Part shown: positions 1 to 10,879 of the stretch, piece after piece | Layout of the letters: every line of letters starts with the position of its first letter | Position numbering within the stretch: the first letter of the stretch is position 1 | DNA from: Diabrotica undecimpunctata | Taxonomy: Eukaryota; Arthropoda; Insecta; Coleoptera; Chrysomelidae | Assembly (NCBI RefSeq): GCF_040954645.1 | Contig: NC_092803.1 | Span: 118,809,461 to 118,873,460 of the forward strand | Direction of reading: 5' to 3' | Length of the DNA stretch: 64,000 bases | The notes under the pieces: generated by a model | What the model saw: only the letters and a program-made list of their open reading frames with translations | Database searches by the model: none | What the model was told of the DNA's origin: nothing | Translations under genes and position numbers: made by a program

Positions 1-2115
1 AATTTAATCTCGTGGCCCAGATATTTATAGCTATACACCTGTTTAATTTGCGTGCCGTTAGTTGAGATGTTTTTCGCCAGTACTAGGTTGGTCATATATT
101 GTGTTTTGGAGAAATTAATGTTAAGTTCAACTCGTGTACACCAGTTCTGAAAGTCTTGAAGAAGCTGGCAGGCATGATCTACCCGGTCTGCAATAAGGAC
201 TATGTCGTCTGCAAATCTCAAGTTGTTCAGAAATTCTCCATTTATGTTGACTCCAATATTCTCCCAATTATTGTTTTTCATAGCACTCTGCAACAAAGCG
301 GTGAATAGCTTAGGAGATATGGTATCTCCTTGCCTAATAACCCTCTTGAAGGGAAATGTATTTGTGTTGCCATAATACATTCTAACTGCAGCTGTTGCGC
401 TATTTTATATATTCCGAAGAAGAGTTGTGTACCTATGATCAATACTACACTCTGAAAGAGCTCTAAACATGGAGCTATGCTGGACTGAGTCAAACGCTTT
501 TTTAAAGTCTACAAATATTAATATCAATGGCTTATTGTATTCTGTAACTTTCTCTATTAAAGATGTTATTACTTGTATGGTGGTCATTCGTTCCAAAGCC
601 ACTCCTAAATCAGGCCTGCTCTAATGGTTGGTGAAAATCCAGCTTAGGTTCCAGTCTGTTAGTAATTATTTTCATAAAGAGCTTATATAAATGAGATAAC
701 AAGCTGATAGGCCTGTAGTTTCCAATTTCTGTTACATCTTCTTTTTTGTGTAATATTATCATAATGGCACTATTCCATTTTTCTGGTGTAATTCCTTCAA
801 AGAGGCAAGCATTATAAAGGGTTTTTAAAGCTTTTATGACGTATTCGCCTCCTAATTTTAACATTTCACTTACAATGCCATTTTCTCCAGGTGATTTGCT
901 GTTCTTCATACCTTTCAACGCTGATTCGATTTCCTCTTCGGTTATAATTGGAAGTTCCTCTGATCCTTGATTTTGTATGGCTGGGATTTCCACCTCTGAA
1001 ATGTGAGCATTTCGACGATATAATGTTCTATAGTACTCTTCGATAATTTTCATAATTTCTTGTTGTTCATATACAGCATGTCCTTGTCTATTTTTTAGCT
1101 TATAAATGTTCTTGGTTCCTGTCTTCAACTTTCATTTTAGAACTTTAAGGCTTTTATTTTGTTCTATGGTATTAGTTGTTTCTTTAGTATTAAAATCTCT
1201 TATGTCTTTCCTAACAGCTTTTGAAATGGTTTTATATAAATTCCTCAGCTCTGCGAGGTTCACTGTGTGCTTATCTTTCATTTTCCTTCTTTTTTGCATT
1301 AGGTTCCTTGTGCCTTTTGTAAGTTTTTCATTTTTCCTTGTTTGCTTAACTTGACAGTTCTTTTGTGCCTTCCTTAGAGCGTCCACCAACCTTTCGTTAA
1401 GTTGTTCAATGTCGGTTTCATCTTGCACATCATTTTGAAGGTTTCTATCTATTTCTTCCTGGTATGCCCTTGTGTTAGTAATCGCAGTAAACGTAACATT
1501 TTTAGTCCTTGTTACCATATTTCTTCGTTCCTTCTTTACGTTCAAGACTACCTTCGCTCTAACCATTCTATGGTCACTTCCGGTTAAAAATTGATTTAAT
1601 ACAGTTACGTCTTGAATAGCGTCTTTTTTGTTAGTAAAGATAAAGTCAATTTAGTTCTTGTTCAAGCCATTTGGTGATTGCCAAGTCCACTTTCTTTGGG
1701 GTTTTTGTTTTTTAAATGGGTGTTTATGACATATAGTCTGTGTTGCAAAAGAAATTCTATAAGAGTTTGACCCCTTTCGTTTCTGTAGCCATATCCGTGA
1801 GGTCCAAGTACAAACTCCGAATCATCCTGCCTGTGGCCTATTTTTGCGTTTAGGTCTCCCATCAGTATGGTATAGTTGGTGATTACCTCTTCTAGCGTAA
1901 TGTTAACGTCATCGTAGAACCATTCAACTTCTTCGTCTGTGTGGGCACTGGTAGGTGCGTATACCTGGATGATCTATAATCGAATTTTTTCGTTTACTTT
2001 GAAGATAAGATAAATAACTATCACTTATGCTTTTAATTGTAAGTATATTCTTCGTGTGTTTTTTGTTTATCATAAATCTGACGCCACCATTAGAAGATTC
2101 TCTTCTACACAAAAT
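1..2115 (-). pseudogene. LINE copy A, endonuclease-reverse transcriptase, broken and cut by window start
   Basis: A decayed non-LTR retrotransposon read on the minus strand. From high to low coordinates the translations give an endonuclease piece (YAPTSAHTDEEVEWFYDDV, then MGDLNAKIG near 1860), a linker, the start of the RT domain (KSPGENGIVSEMLKLGG near 870, NYRPISLLSHLYKLF near 700), FVDFKKAFDSV near 510 and the catalytic FADDIVLI near 200. The order endonuclease then RT without RNase H resembles RTE-like LINEs. The reading frame changes at about 1600, 1130 and 600, so no full protein is made. The 5' end is missing upstream of about 2115 and the 3' end lies outside the window. The LINE assignment is secure; the clade is inferred. 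Confidence 0.85.
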
Positions 2116-2274
2116 ATAACGTTGAGTTTAAAATACTATAAAAACAATATGTAAAATCAAAAGAGTATTCACCACAAACATATATGTTGAGGAAAGATAT
2201 CCACTCTAGTTTTTTAACTGTATTAACTGGTTTTTGTTGTCAACGGAAATGCGTATGACTGCATATTAATTAAT

Positions 2275-2850
2275 GATAAATAGACCAGGCCCAGGCGGTA
2301 TCTGTTTTGGGTTGGATAAATCGTATAGGATCCTTTTTTTCCTTTAATCACTTCGAAATATGATAATTTCACTAAGCGGACACTTCAAAAGGTGGGCTAA
2401 CTTTTTTAGTAAACAATTTGTGAAAACAGATTAATTTTTTTTTCTTTTATGTTACTATATCTTGGCAGCTATACATTTTAGAAAAATTTTGTAAAGACCA
2501 AAAAGGTTTGCAAATTTCCTACAAAGTAAATTTTTTTTATTATATAAAAACACTATACAAAATATCAGTGCGCAATCGATCAAGTAGTTTTGGAAAAATA
2601 AGTTTGCATTGAAAATTGCAAATCGATTGAATAGAAGAGTATAGGGATATTTTTAAACAACTGTAAAATTTTTAAGCTAATAAACAAATTTAATAACTTT
2701 TTAAATTATAAATTAAAAAGAATAGTATTAAAAAGAACATTAAGATTGGTCAACCAGTTTTGAAGTTACTACTACAACAATAGTACGAAGGTTTAAGATT
2801 TGTCTTTTTTAAAACAAATGCCTTTGTTGTGCCAAGCACTTAATGGATAT
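2275..2850 (+). repeat. AT-rich repeat, inverted partner of 5505-6185
   Basis: This stretch is a divergent reverse-complement copy of 5505-6185. Shared landmarks are CCAGGCGGTATCTGTT near 2293 (CCAGGTGGTATCTGTT in reverse near 6130), a TATATCT-CGGCAG-like block near 2458, and TTTTTAAGCTAATAAACAAAT near 2670 (reverse near 5550). I see no protein. It is likely an old non-autonomous element or the arms of a larger inverted structure. Confidence 0.55.
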
Positions 2851-3575
2851 ACATTTTTACTTTTTTTTTCTTTTGTGCAACCTGGTTAAAATGTCGAAAA
2901 TTGAAAACTAGAGAAAAATCGACGAGAGGCAGTTGTGGGGATAGCAATTTCAGCCGTCTTAAAAATGAAATCACATGTTCAAAATGCAAAGCGTTTAAAA
3001 ATTTCAATTATCTTAGCTTCCAGTGGATCAATTTTAATATTTTTTTTAAACTGGCATCACGTGAGTTGAAACGTTCAACAATGATACTTCCAAAGACATA
3101 TATGTAGTTATTTATTTTCAATGGTTTTACGTATAATTGAATATTCACTTGCAAAATTACGCAATTTTTTTCTTTTTTTTTTTCATCAAACTTACAATAT
3201 CAATGTTAGCTCTAGTATGTATTTGTTATCAAATAATGTAAATACGTATAATAATAATATTTTTAATTTTTTAAATCAATTTTAAACAATACGGTATAAA
3301 AAAAATAGATAATATCGAAATAGAGTTTTAAATATGATATTTCTATGCATTGAATAATTTTAGTAAGAGTATTCTTTAATAGCAAGGCGGATGTGTACTT
3401 TACTTGTCCGTCTAAACCTATTTCAAAGAGGGTCTTTTGTGTGAGTTATACTATATATGTATATCCAAAATTTTTGGTGATTTTGATGATTCCCAAAAAT
3501 GTTAGTATTGAAACAGATTTTGATGAAGATGATGAAGGTTCAGCAAAAGAAATAGATTTTGAATTAGCTGATGAA
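2851..3575. other. AT-rich stretch, no gene seen
   Basis: The sequence is rich in A and T runs. The one open frame with biased composition (3393-3587, ending in an acidic tail ETDFDEDDEGSAKEIDFELADEELT read in two parts) matches nothing I recognise. It could be a scrap of an acidic transposase N-terminus or chance. Confidence 0.4.
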
Positions 3576-3700
3576 GAATTGACTTGATGAATTTAGGGGA
3601 CAGAAACTGGAAAGCCAGGGCGAAAGTTAGAGGGGAATGGAGACCAATTCTTGAACAGGCCAAAACCCACAAAGGATTGTAGAGCCAAAGATGATGATGA
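3576..3700 (+). pseudogene. LINE 3' end with GAT-type tail
   Basis: The plus strand reads NLGDRNWKARVRGEW followed by RPILEQAKTHKGL and a stop, then a short GATGATGAT tail. A C-terminal W-x-R-A-x-DR/RG-W-R-x-LE-x-AK-x-x-x-GL pattern followed by a GAT repeat is common in insect LINEs, and 55385-55800 in this window ends the same way. It is a 5'-truncated insertion; the rest of the protein is absent. Confidence 0.6.
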
Positions 3701-3864
3701 AGAATTGGAGGGGATGAAGAAGAATCCCAAAAAGCTTGGATTAGAATAGATTTTACATTTGTGTCTTATAAATCAGTCAGTCACTCATCTGAAACTCACA
3801 CTTGTAAATTCGTATATGAATGATTCTGAGAAGAGTTTTAAGGACATGAGACGTCATGCTTAAT

Positions 3865-5465
3865 ATTCAAAAGTCATCGCAGTGTGAAACATTGGATTGT
3901 TTTGGTAATGTTACGAATGTTGATTTTAGCAAGTCTGATGGTATCTGCGTCATATATCTTATTGAATAGTGCTGTTATTAAGTCGATGCTTTTACTTTCG
4001 TTGTCTGCAATTAAATATAGTATTTCGACATTGATATTGTCTGGACCGGTGGCTTTTCCATTCTACTGAGCTTCTACTCCATAAATTACTTCCTCTTTTG
4101 TTATTTTTGGACCTTTTTCATTTATTCGATCATCCGTGGATGGTGAAGAACAAGGTCTATTATCGTCAAAAAGTGTCTAAATATATTCTTTCTATCTCTC
4201 CAGTTTGTCTTCTGTACCTATAATATTATTGTTTCTTGTTTCTTTCCGTGTCTACCTGTCATTTCTTTCACTTTTTTATGGACATTAAAGGTGTCATTTT
4301 GGTCGACTTTCCAGTTTTCTTTAGCTTCTCTGCATTTTTTTCTAACGATTCTATTGACTCTTTTGTATTCTATTGGGTTTGTTTTATGTCTTCGTCTTAC
4401 GTACATGAGGTCCAAAATCTCTTGCGTTATCCATTCTTGTTTTCTGTTGTCTTTCGTAAACCCGATGTTGTCTTCTTGTATATTTGTTATTTTCGTTTTT
4501 AGAGTAGTCCATGTTACTTCATCGTCTATCTGTACCAAGTTCTCTAGCGTTTTTATTTCTTTCTCAACCCTGATACTTATTTCATTTTCCTTTCAGGATT
4601 TTTCAGTTGTGAGATGTCTATTTTTCCTGACACTTTTTCTAAAATCCATTATAACTGGATTGTGATCGCTATGAATTTCAGCTTCAGGATACGTTTTAGT
4701 AGATTTTATGTCCTTCTTAAAGTTGTTATCAAGCAAAATGAAGTCAATTTGATTTCTAACAATTTTATCTTTTCTGTTTGCAGGTAATTTCCAAGTATAT
4801 AACCTTATAGGATATTCTTTGAAGAAGGTTTTGGCTACTAAAAGGTTGATCTCTACGCAGAATTGTACCAGTCTATCTCCCCTATCTTTTAGAGGGATGA
4901 AGTCTATGACTGACGATGCAATTTTATCCGATACTAATATAGTATATCCCTTTCATATTGATGTTCTGGGTCAGTTCCTCTTTACCAATAGATATATCTC
5001 TCTTTGTTTTTTTTTTATTTCTTGAACCAGGCCATCTTTTCTCATCTTACTCATCCCCAAGGTGTCTATTTTAATTTTTCTTATCTCGGCTTCAGTGTTT
5101 GCATGTTTTCCAGACATTAATAAGCTGTGCACGTTCTAGGTAGCAATGCGTATTACCCTGTCATATATTTGGATTCTTTGTCCACTTCCTTGGACATCAA
5201 TAGTAGTTGACGGGGGATTCTTCGCACCCTCTCCCCATTTAAGGGGTGCCCCGGACTGTGAGCCATTTTCTTGTTTCCGTCTGCCATTTAGATTTTTTGA
5301 AATATAATGGGGTGGTTTTCCGGTTACCTTCCCCATCTCAGTGCCACAACTATTTAACCTGCTCCAGTCATCCAGTATTCCAGTTTCAAGCCGGTCCAGG
5401 ATTATTTATTCCCCTGCGCCTTGAGCTGGTTCTGATGATCGTTGCTGCCCCGGAACTAATTGAGC
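3865..5465 (-). pseudogene. LINE copy C, endonuclease and start of RT, broken
   Basis: Minus-strand LINE remnant. The N-terminal endonuclease begins near 5150 (RIATWNVHSLLMSGKHANTE), continues through DTLGMSKMRKDGL near 5060 and closes with AEIHSDHNPVIMDF near 4650, the SDH motif of APE-type endonucleases. A 106-residue open stretch (4218-4538) is the linker before the RT. The RT start is GKATGPDNINVEIL near 4040, after which the copy stops near 3865, before the catalytic motif. About 130 bases beyond the first Met (to 5465) look like 5' UTR. Several frameshifts and stops make it a pseudogene. Confidence 0.8.
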
Positions 5466-5504
5466 AATCTTAATTTTTTAATATGCCCCTTTCGTTAAAC
5501 TTTC

Positions 5505-6185
5505 GATATCAGTTTAAAAAAAAATGTTAATTCAAAATTAAAAAAGATATTCTATTTGTTTATTAGCTTAAAAATTGTATAGTTGTTATAAAATTCCCTA
5601 GCTTTCCGATGTTAATGATCTGAATTTTATTTAAAAGTTTGAATCCTTTTTTATATGAAAAAATTTTTTGAAATATTTGATGTCAAATATGTGAAACTTT
5701 TTTGTTGGCTCTGCATAATTTTGACAACTAATAACTTTTTTTAAAAAATTTAGATGACAAAATTATTTCACCAAAATGACTTGATCGATGATGCTAAAAT
5801 TTTGTGTAATGGTTTTTTTTTATTAAAAAGATTTTGTGGCTAAATTTTAAAGCAAGTGGCTTTTAAATAACTTAAAAAAGATTGTTAAAGAACGATTAAT
5901 TTTTGGCGCTTTGTGAATGGTTTTAGCTAATTTTGCAGCAATAATAATAATTATTTTTTCAGTGTTCAATCAATTCTATCTCTTAGTAGATTTATTTGCA
6001 AATTTTTTTTGTCTTCACATCTGCCGAGATATAGGAAAAAATATGAGAAAAAAAATTTTATTCTTCATTTTTTTTTCTCAAGATGCACAAAAAAAAGAAT
6101 CATATACAATTTATCCTTATGTTTATTTTAGAACAGATACCACCTGGACTAAAAGCTAAAATGCTTTCTTAAAAATAGAACTAAC
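5505..6185 (-). repeat. AT-rich repeat, inverted partner of 2275-2850
   Basis: Reverse-complement relative of 2275-2850; see that entry for the shared words. The two arms surround 2850-5490, which holds two LINE fragments. The region between and including them shows no further protein. Frame 5917-6159 is an AT-rich chance frame. Confidence 0.55.
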
Positions 6186-6284
6186 CTTTGGGGTAAGCCA
6201 TTCTGTAAACTTTTGAATTTGCTAGTTTCCCATTAACGCTAATTTGAAATAATCTGAAGTACTGCATTTTATTTACTTAATTAT

Positions 6285-6480
6285 TAAATGATTAGCATGG
6301 GATAATGCTTATGACAAGTTTATCAGCTCTTTTATTGCTGTGTATTCCCCAGTGACCTAGAACCCAAACCTGTGTGACACTGTTCTGTTTGGACAGCCTG
6401 TTGAGTTTTTCTTGTCATTTCCACACAATCCTAGGGTATTAGGGGTTATAAGAGCACCCATGGCTGCTTGACTATATGTG
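6285..6480 (-). pseudogene. RNase H remnant of a LINE
   Basis: The minus strand reads QNSVTQVWVLGHWGIHSNKR followed by ADKLV, matching the C-terminal part of the RNase H domain found in I, R1 and jockey-type LINEs (pattern WVPGHxGIxGNExAD). Only this domain fragment is left; the flanks give no RT. It does not join the neighbouring LINE copies, which lack RNase H. Confidence 0.7.
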
Positions 6481-7094
6481 CATAATATTGAACCTCTTCA
6501 AGTCGAAAGGTCTCATTTTAATTTATTTTTCATAGTGCAAGATTGCAAAAATCTTTGCCTAAAATAGAAAGATATATACTTCTAGTGGAATTCTGCTTCC
6601 TAGAGTGCGGTCTCCCTACGAAAGTTGGCAATTATAATGGCTATTTTTATTTTTGAACTTGCTGCTCTAAACGAATCAATCGATCTGCATTGATACAATT
6701 ATGTAGAATCTTCAACCAAGAATTCTACCATCGTCAACAGGGGCCGTTCAAGTATTACGTAAGCAGATTTATTACAAGTTATAGACCACCTATTCTCATT
6801 TTAAGCAAAAGTAAATTAAGCTCTTCCCCCCCTCCTATGTCAGGTAAATATTTTTATATACGTATTTTAATGTATTACGTTTTTTTATTGAGTCACGAGC
6901 AACAGTTTAAATTTTAAAAATAAGAAAGTAGATTTGGGATAGATGACTTTAACGCACATAATATTCGATTAAATACACTTTATTCACACGGTATATAATA
7001 TATAGTAAGGTACAAATATTATAATTATAAGTGATAATATCAATAAAACGGCTACTTTAAATTTTTGGTATACATATTAATTCTAATTAACAGT
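6481..7094. other. No gene seen
   Basis: AT-rich sequence with short chance frames. I see no repeat boundary or coding signature until the small inverted-repeat element that begins at 7103. Confidence 0.4.
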
Positions 7095-7282
7095 CTTCAG
7101 TCCAGTAGCGCACCTAGAATTTGCCTCTGGGGGGGAGGGGGTTTTGGTTGGTCACCAAATTTTTTTTATGATGTTACCTCCATTTTGAGTCCTTAAAATG
7201 TGTAAGTAACAGTGTCGGAATAGGGTCCTGGGGGGGGGGTTTAACCCCCAAAACCCCCCCTCGGTGCGCCACTGCATCAGTC
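7095..7282. mobile_element. hAT-like MITE, 172 bp, with 8-bp target duplication
   Basis: The element runs 7103-7274. It begins CAGTAGCGCACC and ends GGTGCGCCACTG, an 11 of 12 terminal inverted repeat of the CAGTGGCG type frequent in hAT elements. The flanks are CTTCAGTC (7095-7102) and CATCAGTC (7275-7282), an 8-bp duplication with one mismatch, again as expected for hAT. The inside has G runs near 7130 and 7230 and C runs near 7250 and encodes nothing. Confidence 0.85.
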
Positions 7283-7790
7283 GATGACACCCGAATCCCT
7301 AATTCCAAGTTTTTGATGATATTAGATGTTTGCTGTTCAATGTTGTGTGTCTGCTTTAATTCATCTGATTTTGGAATGTCTAAGTCGTTCTCATCGAGCC
7401 ATTCTCAACAGCGTGGTGCTCTAAATTTTAAATAATGCACATTTCATTAGCGCCCCGAGCAGTGACTCTTCTAGGTCTAACAGTATGCGCGTTAACTTTT
7501 TTTGACAATTTGGTGATTTGACGGAAGCACGATAAAGATGAAGACCACACAGATTGCAAATTCGACTTAATAGTTTTAATTTTACCGTCGAACAAAAATA
7601 ATTGTGGAGCATTTGCAGGAAATCTTTGAGTGCTGCATTTAAGCGTAGACCTAAATCGATTGAAGGATTAAGAAATTACCCTCCATCATCCAAAACCAAA
7701 TCATCAACTCTTTGTTTTACTTTTAGGGGTGGTGAAAGAAATCTGTTGCCTAGTAATCTAAATAGGCAACTTCTTGATCCACAGCAATCT
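7283..7790 (-). pseudogene. Unrecognised coding-like stretch
   Basis: The minus strand has a run of plausible protein sequence in changing frames: a 63-residue piece at 7421-7612 containing CNLCGLHLYRASVKSPNCQ, preceded near 7700 by RVDDLVLDDGG and followed near 7400 by EWLDENDLDIPKSDELKQ. One stop and at least one frame change interrupt it. Composition looks like real protein rather than AT noise, but I cannot name the family. It directly abuts the hAT-like MITE on one side and the LINE tail on the other. It may be a decayed transposase or host pseudogene. Confidence 0.3.
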
Positions 7791-7814
7791 GTTTCTATGT
7801 TTAACAATTTGAAG

Positions 7815-10560
7815 CAAGTATTTCAAGACTCAAGAATTTCTCTCCAGTCGTCCCTATCGATCGCCTTTCTCCGCCAAGCACGTATTCCCATATTTCTCAT
7901 GTCTTCATCGATGTTATCAAGGCACCTTGTTCTAGGTCTTCTTTTTCTTCTCTGACCAATGGGTCTATCAAGGAGCGTTTTTCTAGCTGGGTCATTTTGT
8001 TCCATCTGCATTATATACCTATCTACCTCAGACGTCCTATCTTAATATGTTTTACGATATCAGGTTCCTGGTATATTCTATAAAGTTCGAAGTTGTATCG
8101 GCTTCTCCACACTCCATTATCATTCACTGCTTCATATATGCGCCTTAGTACTTTTCCTTTGAAACATACTAACATGTTTTCATTATTTTTTGTTAGGGTA
8201 CAGGTCTCTGAACCATACGTTAGGACTGTGCGTATTATTGTTTTGTAGAGTTTTATTTAAGGGCCTGCGTAGCGCAAGCGGTAGGATGCTTGCCTCGCCC
8301 GCCGGTGGTCCGGAGTTCGAATCCTACCGCCGGCAAAGAACAACTAGACATTTTTAAAAATGTCTATCCAGGTCGACTCAGCCTGAATAAAATGAGTACC
8401 TTGGGTAAAACCAGGGGTAATAATAGGCGGTTGAAGCGTAGTACTGGCCATGTTACCTTCCTTGTATACCGTAGGCCCTAGATATAGCAGACTACCCTGC
8501 TATACTCCCAAATCCGCGAAGCGGTATAAAACGGGAGACTATTATATAGAGTTTTATTTTTGTATTTTTCGATATAATTGTGGATTTAAGGAGAAGATTA
8601 AACCCAAAATAGCATCTGCTGGCCGTGCAAATTCTGCGGTTTATCTCTGCAGTAGTATTATTTTCAGTGTTAAGGAGCGCTCCCAGGTATACAAATTCGT
8701 TCACTGTTCGGATGACGTCGTTTTCTATATCAAGTGGTCGTGTATTTGGGGTTGCGTGCTTATTTTCACATACTTCATTTTGTAAGTGTTTATTATTAAG
8801 CCTATTTTTGTAGTTGATTCTTTTATCGCTACATACGCCACTCGTACAGCGTTTTCCGTTCTCCCAACAAAAGTGATATCATCAGCATAGGCCATGATTT
8901 GCACTGATTTATTATGTATTTAACTAGTGGTTGTGATTTGTGACATACGTATTACTTTTTCCAGAGCCAGATTGAATAGCATACAGGAGAAAGGGGTCTA
9001 CCTGGCGCAGCCCGTTATTTGTTTTAAAAGATTCAGACAGTTCCCCATGAATTCGTACTCTATATTCAACTTTTTATAAATTTACAAACTGATTGATTTC
9101 TCTTCTTTTCACAGAGTCGTAGGCTGCTTTGTAGTCTATAAATATGTGATGAGTATCAATGCCATATTCCAGTGTTTTTTCCAAAAAATTTTCGATTTAC
9201 CACCTCTGAAACCAGCCTGGTATTTTCGTACTTTCCGTTTTGCATATGGTGCCATACGATGACATAGTGCTGTGGAAAATATTTTATACGCTGCATTTAA
9301 AAGCGTAATTCCTTTGTGGTTAGAGCATTCAAAGATATCTCCTTTTTTGTGTATGGTGCAAAGTATTCCAATATTCCAATCATTGGGGAAGGATTTCTGT
9401 GTCCATATTTCTTTTATAAGCTGCTGTAATGCCATTATGGTATCATGGCCACCTTCTTTATATAGTTCAGCTGGGAGATTATCTATTTCGGGTGATTTAT
9501 TTCTGGTTAGTTTTTTAACTGCATCTTTAACTTCAAGTATCGTTGATAGTTCCTCTTCCCTCTCGTCTGTTCACCTTACCCCATCTCTTTCGTCTTCCAG
9601 ATTTTCTACTCCCTCCTCTATATTAAGTGCCTGGTTAAAGTATTCCACCCATATATTCAATACATCTTACCTTGTTGTTAATAGGTCGCCATTCTGACTT
9701 CTGCATTGTCTTATGGTTGCCTTGAATTCTTTTCTGTTGATGTTAACTTTCTTATAGAATGTTCTGAATTCTTTTCCTCTGTTAAGGTTTTCTATATATT
9801 TAAGTTCCTTATTTAAGTGGTTTCGTTTTTTTCTTTTGTGTATCCTCTTTTCTTTTTTTTTTCTTTGTCTGGTAATTCTCTACAGTTATTCTAGTTCGTC
9901 GGGTAAGCATCTTTCTGTAGGCTTCATTGTTTTCTTTTGTTGCATTCTTGCATTCATCGTCAAACTAATGAATTCTACAGGCACAACTTTCTGTTCCTAT
10001 TTCCTCTTTTGCTGCCGCTTCAATGTCTTCTTTTATTCTGGTCCAGCAGAAGTCTATTCTGTCTGGCATTATTCATTTAAATTTTGATTCCTTAGCCTGT
10101 TGGTGATGTTTTCCTAGCACCGTTCTGCAATTGTCGCATCTCTCAGCTTTTGCACATTCCATTTTTTTGTATCCATTTTATTTTCTTTACTTGTATTTAA
10201 AATTCTAGCCCTTCATGTTGAGATCACTAAGCAATGATCTGAGTCTATGTTTGCGCCTCTATAACTTCTGCAGTTTATTACGTCTGTTCCATACCTTGAA
10301 TCAGTGATGATGAATGATGAATGAATGAAGATGTGATCAATCTCGTTCTTCCATCAGGAGAGGTCCAGGTTACCTTGTGTATGTTCTGGTGTTTAAAATA
10401 GGTGCTAGCGATTGTCGTATTGAGTGCTGCTGCTAAGTTTATCAGTTGTAATCCATCATCGCTACTGATGTTGTACTGATGTGTAGGCTATGCTTTCCTA
10501 TCGTAACATATGTTTTTTTTGCAGAAAGAGGTTGTCAGCCTCTAGCCCAATCGCCAACCT
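7815..10560 (-). pseudogene. LINE copy D, long but broken, split by a SINE
   Basis: Minus-strand non-LTR retrotransposon. The endonuclease C-terminus appears near 10370 (HKVTWTSPDGRTR, then SDHCLV near 10230). The RT starts near 9530 (KNKSPEIDNLPAELYKEGG), continues with NDWNIGILCTIHKKGD and GITLLNAAYKIFST near 9350, and has the catalytic YADDITFVGR near 8885. The C-terminal part (FVYLGALLN near 8690, LRRIYEAVNDNGVWRSRYNF near 8130) ends with RPRTRCLDNIDEDMRNMGIR and WRRKAIDRDDWREIL near 7830. A SINE at 8259-8546 interrupts it at residue sequence KIKLY. Frameshifts near 9130 and in the endonuclease make it inactive. Confidence 0.85.
8246..8559 (+). mobile_element. tRNA-derived SINE inserted in LINE D, with target duplications
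   Basis: SINE body 8259-8546. The head is tRNA-like, with a Pol III A box at about 8270-8285 (TAGCGCAAGCGGTAGG) and a B box GGAGTTCGAATCC at 8312-8324. About 210 bases of tRNA-unrelated body follow. The 13-bp word TAGAGTTTTATTT stands on both sides (8246-8258 and 8547-8559), a LINE-type target-site duplication. Removing it rejoins the LINE D reading frame, which shows that the LINE was there first. The head is a SINE promoter rather than a working tRNA gene, because the acceptor ends do not pair well. Confidence 0.9.
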
Positions 10561-10630
10561 GGAAGGACCGAGACTCTTTTGTTAGGGTTGCCATACCTTA
10601 GTTTATTTTAGTTCGCGGTTGGTATTTTTA

Positions 10631-10678
10631 TTTCCCAACTGCTCACCGGTCCTATGACCGGTTAGGGCAGTTGGGAAA
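10631..10678. repeat. Perfect nested hairpin
   Basis: TTTCCCAACTGC (10631-10642) pairs with GCAGTTGGGAAA (10667-10678), and inside it ACCGGT occurs at 10645-10650 and 10657-10662. The stem would have 12 plus 6 pairs with a 6-base loop. It lies just upstream of the coding part of LINE D and may be in its 5' UTR. Confidence 0.7.
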
Positions 10679-10879
10679 TGCTATCCACCACCTGAGGACG
10701 CGTCCGATGGGAAACAGACAACTCTTCACGGATATTTGTCTAATTCAAATATAAATATAATGTGTGGGTGGTAATACGTGTAAAAAAGTAAATAACTACG
10801 GCTAACATAATCACCATCTACATCCCCTCTGCCACCATGTCATCAAAAATAAGCAAAGAAAATAAATACCCCCCCATAT

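Noticed and set aside
3393..3587. 64-aa frame with acidic C-terminus as a small host gene
   Set aside because: No family resemblance, no supporting context and immediately followed by a LINE 3' end.
8261..8333. Possible functional tRNA gene
   Set aside because: A and B boxes are present, but the acceptor ends do not pair properly, a SINE body follows and target duplications flank the whole unit. It is a SINE head.
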